A stretch of DNA of 64,000 bases from an uncultured Collinsella sp. (GCA_900757495.1 CAAENX010000023.1:1-64000); one strand, 5' to 3'. Shown: positions 8,957 to 16,800, counted from the first letter of the stretch. Notes: a model not told the origin generated them from the sequence alone. Numbers and translations are program-made.

Positions 8957-9118
8957 ATTTCAAAACTATGCCGGTTTACGGGGCCAGATTGGCACAAGCA
9001 GACCATGCCGGCTATTTTTGAAATAGAGCAAGCCGTTTACCTGCGGTTTTATTATTTCGGAATTGCGTATGGTTGGGGGTTCGCGATTCAGCCCCGTAAA
9101 CCGGCATAGTTTTGAAAT
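8957..9118. repeat. Inverted-repeat element, family R3 copy 1 (162 bp)
   Basis: Perfect 28-bp terminal inverted repeat, arms 8957-8984 and 9091-9118, containing ACTATGCCGGTTTACGGGGC. The same 162-bp length recurs at 38881-39042. The interior contains GTTTACCTGCGGTTTTATT, resembling the inner stem of R4. Confidence 0.85.
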
Positions 9119-9159
9119 AGCCGGCTGATACGACGGGCATCGTGGCCCTCAGAGAGCCA

Positions 9160-9207
9160 AATTGATCTGTTTTCTTTCGCCTCCAGACGTTCCCAGGGAA
9201 TCAGCTG
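9160..9207 (+). repeat. R10 motif copy 1
   Basis: About 48 bases around TTGATCTGTTTTCTTTCGCC then CCCAGGGAATCAGCTG. It matches, with several differences, 9405-9445 on the same strand and 38800-38843 on the opposite strand (consensus AATGATCCGTTTTCCTCCG then CCCAGGGGAT). Confidence 0.5.
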
Positions 9208-9216
9208 AACCCGCCC

Positions 9217-9376
9217 GCCACGGAATCGGCCTATCTACTACGTTTGGCCCGACACCCCCAAACACAACCGCGTTTTATGAAAAACCGCAGGCTTTCTACC
9301 TGCGGTTTTCTTTTTGCGTTGTTCGCTGTGGTTGAGGGTAGTGGCTTAAACGTAGTAGATGGGCCAGTTTCGTGAC
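9217..9376. repeat. Inverted-repeat element, family R4 copy 1 (160 bp)
   Basis: Imperfect 34-bp terminal inverted repeat with the core ATCTACTACGTTT on each side. Inside is a strong 11-bp hairpin (AAAACCGCAGG, 9281-9291 with 9299-9309) that could also end transcription. A copy of exactly the same length lies at 38634-38793. Confidence 0.82.
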
Positions 9377-9404
9377 AAGCGGGCCGCGTGGATGCCCTCG
9401 CGAG

Positions 9405-9445
9405 GTGAAAATGATCCCTTTTCCTCCGTCCCCAGGGGATTAGTT
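9405..9445 (+). repeat. R10 motif copy 2
   Basis: AAAATGATCCCTTTTCCTCC followed by GTCCCCAGGGGATTAGTTG, ending against the xth stop codon. Same orientation as copy 1. Confidence 0.5.
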
Positions 9446-9449
9446 GGGG

Positions 9450-10268
9450 CTAGAGCTCTAGGGTGAGGGTGACGGGGCAGTGGTCGCTGCCGAAGATGTC
9501 GCCGCGGATGCCGGTGTCGCGTACGTTGTCGGCGATTGCGTCGCTTACCAGGAAGTAGTCGATGCGCCAGCCGGCGTTGTTCTTGCGGGCATTAAAGCGG
9601 TAGCTCCACCAGCTGTAGACGCCCTCGACGTCGGGGTTTGCCGCGCGCCAGGTATCGGTAAAGCCGGCATTGAGCAGCTCGGTAAACTTGCCGCGCTCTT
9701 CGTCCGAAAAGCCCGCGTTGCCGCGGTTGGACTTGGGATTCTTAAGGTCGATCTCCTCGTGCGCCACGTTAAAGTCGCCGCAGGTCACGACGGGTTTTCC
9801 GGTCTCGCGCTCGAGGCCTGCCAAAAAGCCGCGGTAGGCATCGTCCCAGGCCATGCGCACGTCGATGCGCGCGAGCTCGTTTTGGGCGTTGGGCGTATAG
9901 ACGTCCACGAACCAAAACTTGTCGAACTCGAGCGCGCAGACGCGGCCCTCGGTTGCGGCTTGGGCGACGAACTCGGCCGCCTCGCCCTCGCCGGCGTAGG
10001 GTAGCAGCGCGTCGGCGTGCAGCACGCGCAGCGGTTCCTGGCGGCTAAAGACCGCAGTGCCCGAATAGCCTTTACGTTCGGCGTAGCTCCAGGTTTGGTG
10101 ATAGCCGGCCAGGTCGATATCGACCTGGCCCTCCTGCAGCTTTGTCTCCTGCAGCGCCAAGATATCGACGTCGAGTTCTTGCGCGATCTGGATAAAGCTC
10201 GGGTCCTTTTTGAGCACGGCGCGCAGGCCGTTAACGTTCCACGAGGCGAAAGTGTAAGTCTGAGGCAT
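9450..10268 (-). CDS. xth: Exodeoxyribonuclease III (AP endonuclease)
   Basis: Repairs abasic sites and trims 3' ends in base excision repair. The 272-residue exonuclease-endonuclease-phosphatase fold is complete: SWNVNGLRA at the N terminus, LQETK with the metal-binding glutamate, the YSGTAVFSR segment, GDFNVAHEEIDL with catalytic Asp and Asn, and SDHCPV with the catalytic Asp-His pair at the C terminus. The length is standard for the ExoA/XthA family. It is transcribed towards the repeat-filled region and is divergent from the sirtuin gene, 114 bases away. Confidence 0.96.
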   Translation of the reverse strand: MPQTYTFASWNVNGLRAVLKKDPSFIQIAQELDVDILALQETKLQEGQVDIDLAGYHQTWSYAERKGYSGTAVFSRQEPLRVLHADALLPYAGEGEAAEFVAQAATEGRVCALEFDKFWFVDVYTPNAQNELARIDVRMAWDDAYRGFLAGLERETGKPVVTCGDFNVAHEEIDLKNPKSNRGNAGFSDEERGKFTELLNAGFTDTWRAANPDVEGVYSWWSYRFNARKNNAGWRIDYFLVSDAIADNVRDTGIRGDIFGSDHCPVTLTLEL

Positions 10269-10382
10269 GGTGTCCTTTCGACGGGGTTGGCAGGCTTAAG
10301 ATTAGCGCAACAGGGGCGGGGCGGGCCCCGCGGACGACGGCGCAATCGCGGCCGCCCCGACCAACATGGACGGAGGACAAAC

Positions 10383-11135
10383 ATGACGCAAGCGATAACA
10401 GATCCCAAGCAGGCCTCCGCCGCACTGGCGGAGCTGTTCGGTACCCACAAGCGTGTGGTGTTCTTTGGCGGCGCCGGTGTTTCCACGGCGAGCGGCATCC
10501 CCGATTTCCGCAGCGTGGACGGCCTGTATCACCAGCAGTTTGCCTACCCGCCCGAGACTATGCTTTCGCATAGCTTTTATGAGGCGCATCCGGCCGAGTT
10601 TTTCGACTTCTACCGCACCAAGATGATTGCGCTTGGCGCCAAGCCCAACCGCTGTCACACCAAGCTTGCCGAGCTGGAGCGCGCCGGCAAGCTTGATGCC
10701 GTGGTGACGCAAAACATCGACGGCTTGCACCAGATGGCGGGCTCGCAGCGCGTGTTTGAGTTGCACGGATCGGTCCATCGCAACATTTGCCAGTCGTGCG
10801 GAGCGGTCTATAGCGCCGAGTGGATTTGCTCGCGCGAGCACGAGGACGCCGCGGGCGTGCCCGTGTGCCCCGCGTGCGGTGGTCGCATCAAGCCCGATGT
10901 GGTGCTATACGAAGAGCCGCTCGACGAGCATGTGTTGACCGGTGCCGTTGCCGCCATCGCCGCGGCCGATGCCCTCATTGTGGGCGGGACCTCACTCGTA
11001 GTGTATCCGGCGGCAGGCCTTACGCGATACTTTACCGGCGATACGCTGGCCATATGCAACCTTGCTCCCACCGATCAGGATGCAAATGCCGACCTGCTGA
11101 TTTCTTGCGACATCGCGGCCGCGTTTGCGTTCTAG
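10383..11135 (+). CDS. cobB: NAD-dependent protein deacylase, Sir2 family
   Basis: Removes acyl groups from protein lysines using NAD+. The 250-residue protein shows GGAGVSTASGIPDFRS (NAD binding), TQNIDGLH, the active-site histidine in ELHGSVH, a zinc ribbon made of CQSC and CPAC, and the VGGTSLVVYPAA strand. The start at 10383 (MTQAITDPKQ) has GGAGGA upstream. The frame is open further upstream, but that part overlaps the xth promoter region and is not family-like. No acetyl-CoA synthetase or acetyltransferase neighbour indicates a specific target. Confidence 0.94.
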   Translation: MTQAITDPKQASAALAELFGTHKRVVFFGGAGVSTASGIPDFRSVDGLYHQQFAYPPETMLSHSFYEAHPAEFFDFYRTKMIALGAKPNRCHTKLAELERAGKLDAVVTQNIDGLHQMAGSQRVFELHGSVHRNICQSCGAVYSAEWICSREHEDAAGVPVCPACGGRIKPDVVLYEEPLDEHVLTGAVAAIAAADALIVGGTSLVVYPAAGLTRYFTGDTLAICNLAPTDQDANADLLISCDIAAAFAF

Positions 11136-11230
11136 CCCGTGTGCGCGGATACAATAGAAAGACTGAGTGCAAAGCGACCCCGCCGCCAGCTCCCCAAGCT
11201 CGGCGGCGTGGGCATTTTAGGAGGATGTTC

Positions 11231-12967
11231 ATGGCGAACGACAGCAAGACATGGCGGTGCGGAAAGTATGAGCTCAGCTTTGACCGTCCGCGCATCATGG
11301 GCGTCCTCAACGTGACGCCCGATTCGTTTAGCGACGGCGGGGAGCACTTCGACCCGGATGCCGCCATCGAGTACGGCCTGGCGATGCTTGACGCCGGCGC
11401 CGACATCATCGACGTGGGCGGTGAGTCCACGCGCCCCGGCTTTACCCCGGTTAATCCCGACGAGGAGGCTCGCCGCGTGCTGCCCGTGGTGCGCGCGCTG
11501 GCCAAAGAGGGCGCCATCGTCTCGATCGACACGCGCCACGTGGCGGTTGCCAAGGCGGCCGTGCGCTGCGGCGCCTCGATCGTCAACGACGTGACGGGCT
11601 TCACCGACCCCAAGATGGTCGAGTTTGTTAAGACGAGCACCTGCGGCGTCATCGTGATGCATGCCGGCGAGGTCGCCGCGCCCGCACGCACGCACGCAAC
11701 GGTGCAGCTCGATACCTCGGCTGCGGCGTTTGTTGCCGAGAAGGCGCGCGAGGCGGCTGCCGAGGCCGCGCGTGAGGCTGAGAAGCCGGCTCGCCGCCGT
11801 CGCGGCAAGTTGCTGGGCGAGCCTAAGCCGGAGGCCAAGCTTCCGGGCGGCGTGGTGCAGCCCTCGTTGCCGTTTGGCGATCCGGAGCCCGCGCCGGAGC
11901 CCACGGACGAGCAGAAGCAGGAGACGCCGGCCGCCGAGCAGGCTGCTGCCGCCGAGACCGTCGCGCCCGCGCCCGAGGCCACCGAGGCCGCATCGGAGCC
12001 CAATGACCACCTGGCCGCCATGATGCGCCGCAGCGCCCGCCGCGAGGAAGCCTACGTGCCCACCTCGCAGCTCCGCCGCTTCACCCTGCCCGATTCGGCG
12101 CCCATCATGCGCCGCGTCATGGGCTTTCTGTCCGACCAGGCCCGCACACTCATCCATGCCGGCGTGTCGCGCGACCGCATCTGCATCGATCCTGGCCCGG
12201 GCTTTGGTAAGTCGGCTAACGAGGACATCGTCATCCAGCGCGAGACTGCCAAGATGGCGTCACTGGGCTATCCGCTCATGTGCGCCGTGTCGCGCAAGCG
12301 CTTTGTGGGCGCCGTCTCGGGCGTGACCGAGGCTGCCGAGCGCGATGCCGCCACGTTTGGTGTGTGCCTGGGCGCCATCCAGGCCGGTGCCAACATCGTG
12401 CGCGTGCATGACGTTGCGGGCTTTGCGCAGTTCCTGAACGGCTACTGGGCGGTTGCCAAGCCGCAGCCGCGCCGCGCGTTTGTGGCCGTGGGCTCCAACC
12501 TGGGGCATCGCTGCGACAACATCCGCGCCGCACGCGACATGATCGCCGAGATTCCACTCACCTGCGTGTCCAACTCCTCCAAGATCTACGAGAGCGAGCC
12601 GGCCTACGAGACGCGCCAGGACGCGTTTGCCAACGCCGTCATCGAGATTAAGACCGAGCTGGCGCCGTTGGTGCTGCTCGACGAGCTCATGAAGATCGAG
12701 GCTGAGCTGGGCCGCGACCGTTCCAAAAAGGCCAAGGCCAACGGTCCGCGCACCATCGACCTGGACCTGCTGTGGATGGACGGCGAGACCCACGGCGGCA
12801 AAAAGCTGCGCCTGCCGCATCCGCTGATCGGCGAGCGCGACTTTGTGCTGGTGCCGCTCGAGGACCTGATGCACGACCCGGCGCGGTTCTTCCGCTACAA
12901 CGGCGTCGAGGTCAAGGAGCCCGAGGACCGCGTGGGTCATATCGTGGGCGAATTGGGGCGTATGTAG
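11231..12967 (+). CDS. folP: Dihydropteroate synthase fused to HPPK (FolP-FolK)
   Basis: Two consecutive folate steps in one 578-residue chain. The DHPS barrel has MGVLNVTPDSFSDGG (23-37), DVGGESTRPG (61-70), SIDTRH (98-103), NDVTG (119-123), DPGPGFGK (320-327), SRKRF (354-358) and RVHDV (391-395). HPPK begins at about 415 with FVAVGSNLG and has RTIDLDLL and HPLIGERDFVL. Between residues about 147 and 288, after IVMHAG, lies a long Ala/Glu/Pro-rich insertion with a basic patch, unlike ordinary DHPS. The start is 11231, because AGGAGG is six bases away; an ATG at 11225 abuts that site. The next gene starts immediately after the stop. Confidence 0.94.
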   Translation: MANDSKTWRCGKYELSFDRPRIMGVLNVTPDSFSDGGEHFDPDAAIEYGLAMLDAGADIIDVGGESTRPGFTPVNPDEEARRVLPVVRALAKEGAIVSIDTRHVAVAKAAVRCGASIVNDVTGFTDPKMVEFVKTSTCGVIVMHAGEVAAPARTHATVQLDTSAAAFVAEKAREAAAEAAREAEKPARRRRGKLLGEPKPEAKLPGGVVQPSLPFGDPEPAPEPTDEQKQETPAAEQAAAAETVAPAPEATEAASEPNDHLAAMMRRSARREEAYVPTSQLRRFTLPDSAPIMRRVMGFLSDQARTLIHAGVSRDRICIDPGPGFGKSANEDIVIQRETAKMASLGYPLMCAVSRKRFVGAVSGVTEAAERDAATFGVCLGAIQAGANIVRVHDVAGFAQFLNGYWAVAKPQPRRAFVAVGSNLGHRCDNIRAARDMIAEIPLTCVSNSSKIYESEPAYETRQDAFANAVIEIKTELAPLVLLDELMKIEAELGRDRSKKAKANGPRTIDLDLLWMDGETHGGKKLRLPHPLIGERDFVLVPLEDLMHDPARFFRYNGVEVKEPEDRVGHIVGELGRM

Positions 12968-13669
12968 ATGATCGAGATGAATGCTGTTGCCGCTGGCACC
13001 GAGCTCGACGCGGCGCGTGACGCGGGCCGCGAGGGCGTGTCCGCGGGCTGGTGCACATGGAGCGCGAGCGATGCTTCGCTGACGTTTTCGCTGGTCGTGC
13101 GCCCAGACGTGAACATGCACGCCTTCCACGGCCTGCCGTTTGTGGCCGCGATGGGCATGATGGACGCGCTCGCGGGCACGGCCTCGACGCCGGGGCTGGG
13201 CCTTGCCGGCAAGGTGGGTATCCAGTGGCCGAGCGATATCGTGTGCGGTGCGCCTGCGTTCGAGACGTCGCTCGCGCGTGTTGCCGTGAACGGCGGCGCC
13301 GGTGTCGCGGGCATGTTCGGTGCCGTGACGGTGGATATTGAGCGTTCTGCGCTGAGCGAGCTTGGTGTGGATATGGCCGACGAAGCGCTGGTCGAGGCAC
13401 TGGCCGTGGCGGTGCTCGCTCGCGTTGACGCCTGGGCGGTTGCTGCCAACACGCCGCAGGGCGCTGCCGGTCCGCTGGCTCCCGTGCTGGGCGAGTACTT
13501 CGACATGGTGCCGCTGTTGGGCCGCCAGGTCGCGGCGGTGTCGCCCAACGGTTTGCCGCTCGCGGTCGGCGTGTTTGCGGGCTTGGACATCTGGGGCCGC
13601 GCGACCATCAAGACCGATGCCGGCGAGCAGGAGTTTCCGCCCGAGGCCGTGCGCATTCGCGGGCTGTAG
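12968..13669 (+). CDS. BirA-like biotin-protein ligase domain protein, motifs degenerate
   Basis: A 233-residue protein whose layout follows the BirA catalytic and C-terminal domains: SLVVRP strand, VGIQWPSDIV at the place of the KWPND motif, a weak VAVNGG segment where GIGIN is expected, and a C-terminal SH3-like end with LLGRQVAA, AGLDIWGRATI and AVRIRGL. There is no N-terminal DNA-binding domain, and the glycine/arginine biotinyl-AMP loop (GRGRxGRxW) survives only as GREGVSAGW. Function is therefore uncertain: a diverged ligase, a lipoyl/octanoyl-transferase relative or an inactive paralogue. It abuts folPK with no gap, so the two are probably cotranscribed. Confidence 0.6.
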   Translation: MIEMNAVAAGTELDAARDAGREGVSAGWCTWSASDASLTFSLVVRPDVNMHAFHGLPFVAAMGMMDALAGTASTPGLGLAGKVGIQWPSDIVCGAPAFETSLARVAVNGGAGVAGMFGAVTVDIERSALSELGVDMADEALVEALAVAVLARVDAWAVAANTPQGAAGPLAPVLGEYFDMVPLLGRQVAAVSPNGLPLAVGVFAGLDIWGRATIKTDAGEQEFPPEAVRIRGL

Positions 13670-13708
13670 CGCGGGGCGTTCGCGCCCAAAGATAGACATG
13701 ACAACAAG

Positions 13709-13731
13709 ACCCTCCTCGGCCCGGGGAGGGT
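13709..13731 (+). terminator. Terminator after the folPK operon
   Basis: Hairpin ACCCTCC ... GGGAGGGT about 40 bases after the BirA-like stop, followed by a short T-run. Confidence 0.6.
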
Positions 13732-13763
13732 TTCGCCTATCTGGGGAATGGGTTGCCAGCGCC

Positions 13764-13804
13764 CTATTCCTCAAAACTGAAAATTTTTCGTTTTTGAGGA
13801 ATAG
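13764..13804. repeat. R5 hairpin copy 1
   Basis: 41-bp near-perfect palindrome: CTATTCCTCAAAA with its complement and an A/T-rich centre (TGAAAATTTTTCG). Identical to copy 2 and nearly identical to copy 3. Confidence 0.9.
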
Positions 13805-13849
13805 GATTAAGGCAGCTCGGTCTTTCGCGAGGTATATTCGCTATAGAGC

Positions 13850-13890
13850 CTATTCCTCAAAACTGAAAATTTTTCGTTTTTGAGGAATAG
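13850..13890. repeat. R5 hairpin copy 2, just upstream of the ATPase gene
   Basis: Same 41 bp as copy 1, ending 26 bases before the ATG of the AAA/DUF4143 gene. The ribosome site GAGGAGG lies between. The 45 bases between copies 1 and 2 include TATATT and TATAG, so a promoter may sit between the two hairpins. Confidence 0.9.
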
Positions 13891-13916
13891 CGATAAAAGA
13901 CCGCGAGGAGGCCCCG

Positions 13917-15113
13917 ATGAAACTCATCAATAGATCGTCATATATGGACACGTTGACGAGTCTCATTGGCGTGCCGGACATCAAGGTCATCACGGGCATC
14001 CGTCGTAGCGGTAAATCAAAATTGCTCGAGGCCCTCCGCGATTACGTGGAGGCAAATCTGTCCAATTCGAATGTCATCCATATCAACTACAACCTCGATG
14101 AGTTCGAGAACCTGCTCGAGTATCACGCGTTGCTCGCCTATGTAAAAGAGCATCGAGTGTCCGGCAAACAAAACTTTCTGCTTATCGATGAAGTTCAGAT
14201 GTGCGACGGTTTTGAGCGTGCGATCAACAGCCTTCACGCATCCGAGCAGTACGACATATTCATTACTGGATCGAATGCCTTTTTGCTGTCGAGCGATCTG
14301 TCGACGCTCTTTACGGGGCGCACCTTCGAGATCGAGGTTTTTCCATTCTCGTTTGAGGAGTATCGTTTCTATGGCGACGAGGGCGAGGTCGACCGCGACT
14401 TCGATGAGTACGCGAGAACCGGCGGTATGTCCGGCTCTTACCCTTATCCACTGCAGGAGCAGCGCTATCAATATCTCTCCAACGTCTTCAAGACGCTCAT
14501 TGTGAGAGATATCGTGCAGCGGCATAACGTGAGAAACGAATCGGCGCTGCTGCGCATTGCCGATTACATGATGGACAACGTTTCCAACATTACGTCGGCA
14601 CGCAACATTACTGATGCATTAAATGCGGATGGGCTAAAGATTACGAACAAGACGGTCGGTACGTACATGGGGTACCTGTGCGATGCGTTTGCCTTCTATA
14701 AAGTTCGTCGGTACGACATTCGCGGCAAAAAATACCTTAAGAGCGGCGAGAAGTACTATCTGGCGGACCATGCGTTTAAATATGCGCTTCTTGGTACACG
14801 TGATATGGATTGGGGACGCGTATACGAGAACATGGTGGCAATCGAGCTGCTGCGTCGCGGATATGAGGTATACGTCGGCGTGCTCTATAAAAAGGAAATT
14901 GACTTTGTAGCTATCAGGCGAAGCGAGAAGCTCTATATCCAGGTGAGCGATGACATTAGCTCGGACAAGACGTTTGAGCGGGAAATCTCGCCGCTCTTGA
15001 GCATCGCCGACGCGTATCCCAAGATGATTCTCGCCCGCACGCATCACGAGACTACGGATCGCGATGGGGTGCAGATAGTGGACCTGGCGAGGTGGCTTTG
15101 CGGCGAGGCGTAG
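13917..15113 (+). CDS. AAA ATPase with DUF4143 C-terminal domain
   Basis: A 398-residue protein of the COG1373 type. The N-terminal AAA domain has Walker A GIRRSGKSKLL (about residues 23-33), Walker B FLLIDEVQ and sensor ITGSNA. The DUF4143 region starts near residue 200 and ends in a PD-(D/E)XK-like block with KEIDFVAIRRSEKLYIQVSDD. The biological role of the family is not established; members are abundant in gut bacteria and archaea. GC content is visibly lower than in the genes around it, suggesting acquisition. Hairpin repeats R5 lie 26 bases upstream and 8 bases downstream and do not occur elsewhere in the window, so gene and repeats look like one cassette. Confidence 0.9.
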   Translation: MKLINRSSYMDTLTSLIGVPDIKVITGIRRSGKSKLLEALRDYVEANLSNSNVIHINYNLDEFENLLEYHALLAYVKEHRVSGKQNFLLIDEVQMCDGFERAINSLHASEQYDIFITGSNAFLLSSDLSTLFTGRTFEIEVFPFSFEEYRFYGDEGEVDRDFDEYARTGGMSGSYPYPLQEQRYQYLSNVFKTLIVRDIVQRHNVRNESALLRIADYMMDNVSNITSARNITDALNADGLKITNKTVGTYMGYLCDAFAFYKVRRYDIRGKKYLKSGEKYYLADHAFKYALLGTRDMDWGRVYENMVAIELLRRGYEVYVGVLYKKEIDFVAIRRSEKLYIQVSDDISSDKTFEREISPLLSIADAYPKMILARTHHETTDRDGVQIVDLARWLCGEA

Positions 15114-15120
15114 CAGAAAG

Positions 15121-15165
15121 CCCTATTCCTCAAAACTGAAAAATTTTCGATTTTGAGGAATAGGG
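15121..15165. repeat. R5 hairpin copy 3, just downstream of the ATPase gene
   Basis: The same CTATTCCTCAAAA stem with a slightly changed centre (TGAAAAATTTTCGA), beginning eight bases after the ATPase stop codon. It may double as a terminator. Confidence 0.88.
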
Positions 15166-15224
15166 CTGCCGCGTTGCCTGGTCCGCTGCTCGCGCTTGTG
15201 TCGCGCTCGGCTAAGGCCCCTGTC

Positions 15225-15998
15225 TTACCCCAGCTCCCGCATGCGGCGGTAGATTTCGCAGATGCCCTTGATGGTGAGCTGCCCGTCGACCACGTCGAAG
15301 GCATCGGTCGAATCGGCGACGATGCCGGCGAGACCGCCCGTGGCGATAACGGTGGCGTCTTCGCGGCCCAGCTCGCGCTTCATGCGCGCGACCAAGCCCT
15401 CGGCCATGGCAGCGGCACCCACCACGGCGCCGACTTTGATGCACTCCTCGGTATCGCGGCCGATGGCGTGCTCGGGCGCCTCGAGCGGAACGCTGGCGAG
15501 CTTGGCGGCTCGGGCGGCAAGCGCGTCCATGGAGATGCGGATGCCCGGCGCGATCGCTCCGCCAATGTAATAGCCGTCCTCGTCGATAACGTCGATATTG
15601 GTCGCGGTGCCAAAGTCCACCACGATCGCCGGCGCGCCGTAGAAAGTCTCGGCCGCAACGGCGTTGGCGACGCGGTCGGCACCTACGGCCTGGGGACGCG
15701 CCGCGCGCAGCTTGGTCACCGCGGCCGTCTGCGGCCCGATAACGATGGCGTCTGCCGCGATGCGGTCGGCCACGGCGTGCCACTCGCGCGAGAGCTGTGG
15801 CACCACGCCGGCAAAGGCGATCGCGTCGACCGCGCCGAGCGAGAGGTCGTACATCTTAAAGAAGCCCATCAGGCGCACATGGATCTCGTCGGCGGTATAG
15901 GAGCGGTCGGTGGGCATGCGCCACGACTGCACCAGCTCGTCTCCGTCAAACAGGCCCATGGCCGTCTGCGTGTTTCCCATATCGATAGCGAGCAGCAT
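15225..15998 (-). CDS. coaX: Type III pantothenate kinase
   Basis: First committed step of coenzyme A synthesis, ATP-dependent phosphorylation of pantothenate. The 257-residue ASKHA-fold protein has MLLAIDMGNTQT at the N terminus, GADRVANAVAA, the VVDFGTATNIDVI segment, GGAIAPGI and ATGGLAGI. These are the motifs that separate CoaX from the CoaA and CoaW kinases. The start at 15998 is fixed by GGGAG five bases upstream. The frame is open through the tRNA region, but only by chance. It converges on the AAA ATPase gene and lies divergent from the initiator tRNA. Confidence 0.95.
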   Translation of the reverse strand: MLLAIDMGNTQTAMGLFDGDELVQSWRMPTDRSYTADEIHVRLMGFFKMYDLSLGAVDAIAFAGVVPQLSREWHAVADRIAADAIVIGPQTAAVTKLRAARPQAVGADRVANAVAAETFYGAPAIVVDFGTATNIDVIDEDGYYIGGAIAPGIRISMDALAARAAKLASVPLEAPEHAIGRDTEECIKVGAVVGAAAMAEGLVARMKRELGREDATVIATGGLAGIVADSTDAFDVVDGQLTIKGICEIYRRMRELG

Positions 15999-16134
15999 GT
16001 CTACTCCCAGTGTTGGCATAAAAGGACGCGCACCATTGTATACGCGCCGTCGACGGCGCTCGGCTGCGATTCGTTTACGGTGATATGGACTGAGGGGTTT
16101 AAATATGAAGGAATTATGCTCTACGAGATTTTTC

Positions 16135-16163
16135 TTGCCGTTTACCGAACCCCCGCGTAATAA
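16135..16163 (+). promoter_or_regulatory. Probable promoter of the initiator tRNA
   Basis: TTGCCG (16135-16140), a 17-base spacer, then TAATAA (16158-16163), placing transcription start roughly 25 bases before the tRNA. Confidence 0.55.
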
Positions 16164-16194
16164 TCTTTCTTGCGCACATGAGGCGCCCAGACAT

Positions 16195-16271
16195 TGCGGG
16201 GTGGAGCAGTCTGGTAGCTCGCCGGGCTCATAACCCGGAGGTCGTAGGTTCAAATCCTGCCCCCGCGACCA
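16195..16271 (+). tRNA. Initiator tRNA-fMet (CAT anticodon)
   Basis: 77 bases with encoded CCA. The anticodon stem is CCGGG/CCCGG around loop CTCATAA, giving the three G:C pairs typical of initiator tRNA. The T arm contains GTTCAAATC. The acceptor stem pairs GCGGGG with CCCCGC. The first position would be a T opposite G (U1.G72), a weak end pair that replaces the usual unpaired C1/A72 of initiators. Confidence 0.93.
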
Positions 16272-16360
16272 AGAACTTGCAGCTCGTCGGCCTAGCCGGC
16301 GAGCTTTTTTGTTATTCCGGGACTGTTTTCTCGGCCCAATTCTCGGCCTCCCAAACAAAA

Positions 16361-16658
16361 TCTCGATCTATAACATCTAGACCCGATTTGGGTGGCTAGG
16401 TGTTACAGGTCGAGATATACAGGTGGGTTGGGTCCCGTTTGTCTAAATCTGTAACACGAGGGACGGATTTTGCCGAGCAGCTGTTACAGATTGAGATTTT
16501 CTAGCAGGCGGGTTTGGTTTGTCTCGATCTGTAACAGGTAGGGGTCAAAAGTGGGCCTAGCTGTTACAGATCTAGATTGTTGAGGATAGGTTGAGAGGAA
16601 TGTCTCGATCTGTAACAGGTAGACCCCGGTTTTGCCGAGCAGCCGTTACAGATCGAGA
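16361..16658. repeat. Four-unit palindrome array, eight alternating half-sites (R6)
   Basis: Half-site consensus TCTCGATCTGTAACA. Forward sites start at 16361, 16442, 16522 and 16603; reverse-complement sites start at 16401, 16482, 16562 and 16644. Centres are 40, 41, 40, 40, 40, 41 and 41 bp apart, so orientation flips at every step of a constant spacing. Each forward/reverse pair forms a 55-56-bp palindromic unit, with 25-26 bp between units. Units 2 and 4 share TTTTGCCGAGCAG, and units 1 and 3 share a GG(T/C)CTAG-like stretch, indicating duplication of a 161-bp pair. Between the initiator tRNA and an oxidoreductase gene; no gene inside. Confidence 0.9.
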
Positions 16659-16800
16659 CAAACCGACGGGCCGCCCAACCCCATCCACCTGCCGCTACTT
16701 GCTATCCGCCGATTTACGTTGCGCCCCCGTGGCCCCATGCCATATCCTCTAGACAACTACGCGGCACCATCGCCGCCGCGCCTACAAGAGAGGAATGTCC

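Larger units (their letters stand above)
8915..9449. other. Gene-free region filled by composite repeats
   Basis: Holds, in order, an R3 element (8957-9118), an R10 motif (about 9160-9207), an R4 element (9217-9376) and a second R10 motif (about 9405-9445). Almost nothing is left as unique spacer between the S-component stop and the xth stop. No coding frame is credible. Confidence 0.8.

Noticed and set aside
9281..9309. Stand-alone terminator of the ECF operon
   Set aside because: The hairpin is the conserved centre of the R4 repeat and occurs again inside R4 copy 2, so it is described as part of the element, though it may also terminate transcription.
16178..16399. Short plus-strand frame covering the initiator tRNA
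   Set aside because: The sequence is explained by the tRNA; there is no ribosome site.
16361..16658. CRISPR-like array
   Set aside because: The regular unit is an inverted pair with partly conserved interiors and only four units. There are no identical direct repeats with unrelated spacers and no cas genes.
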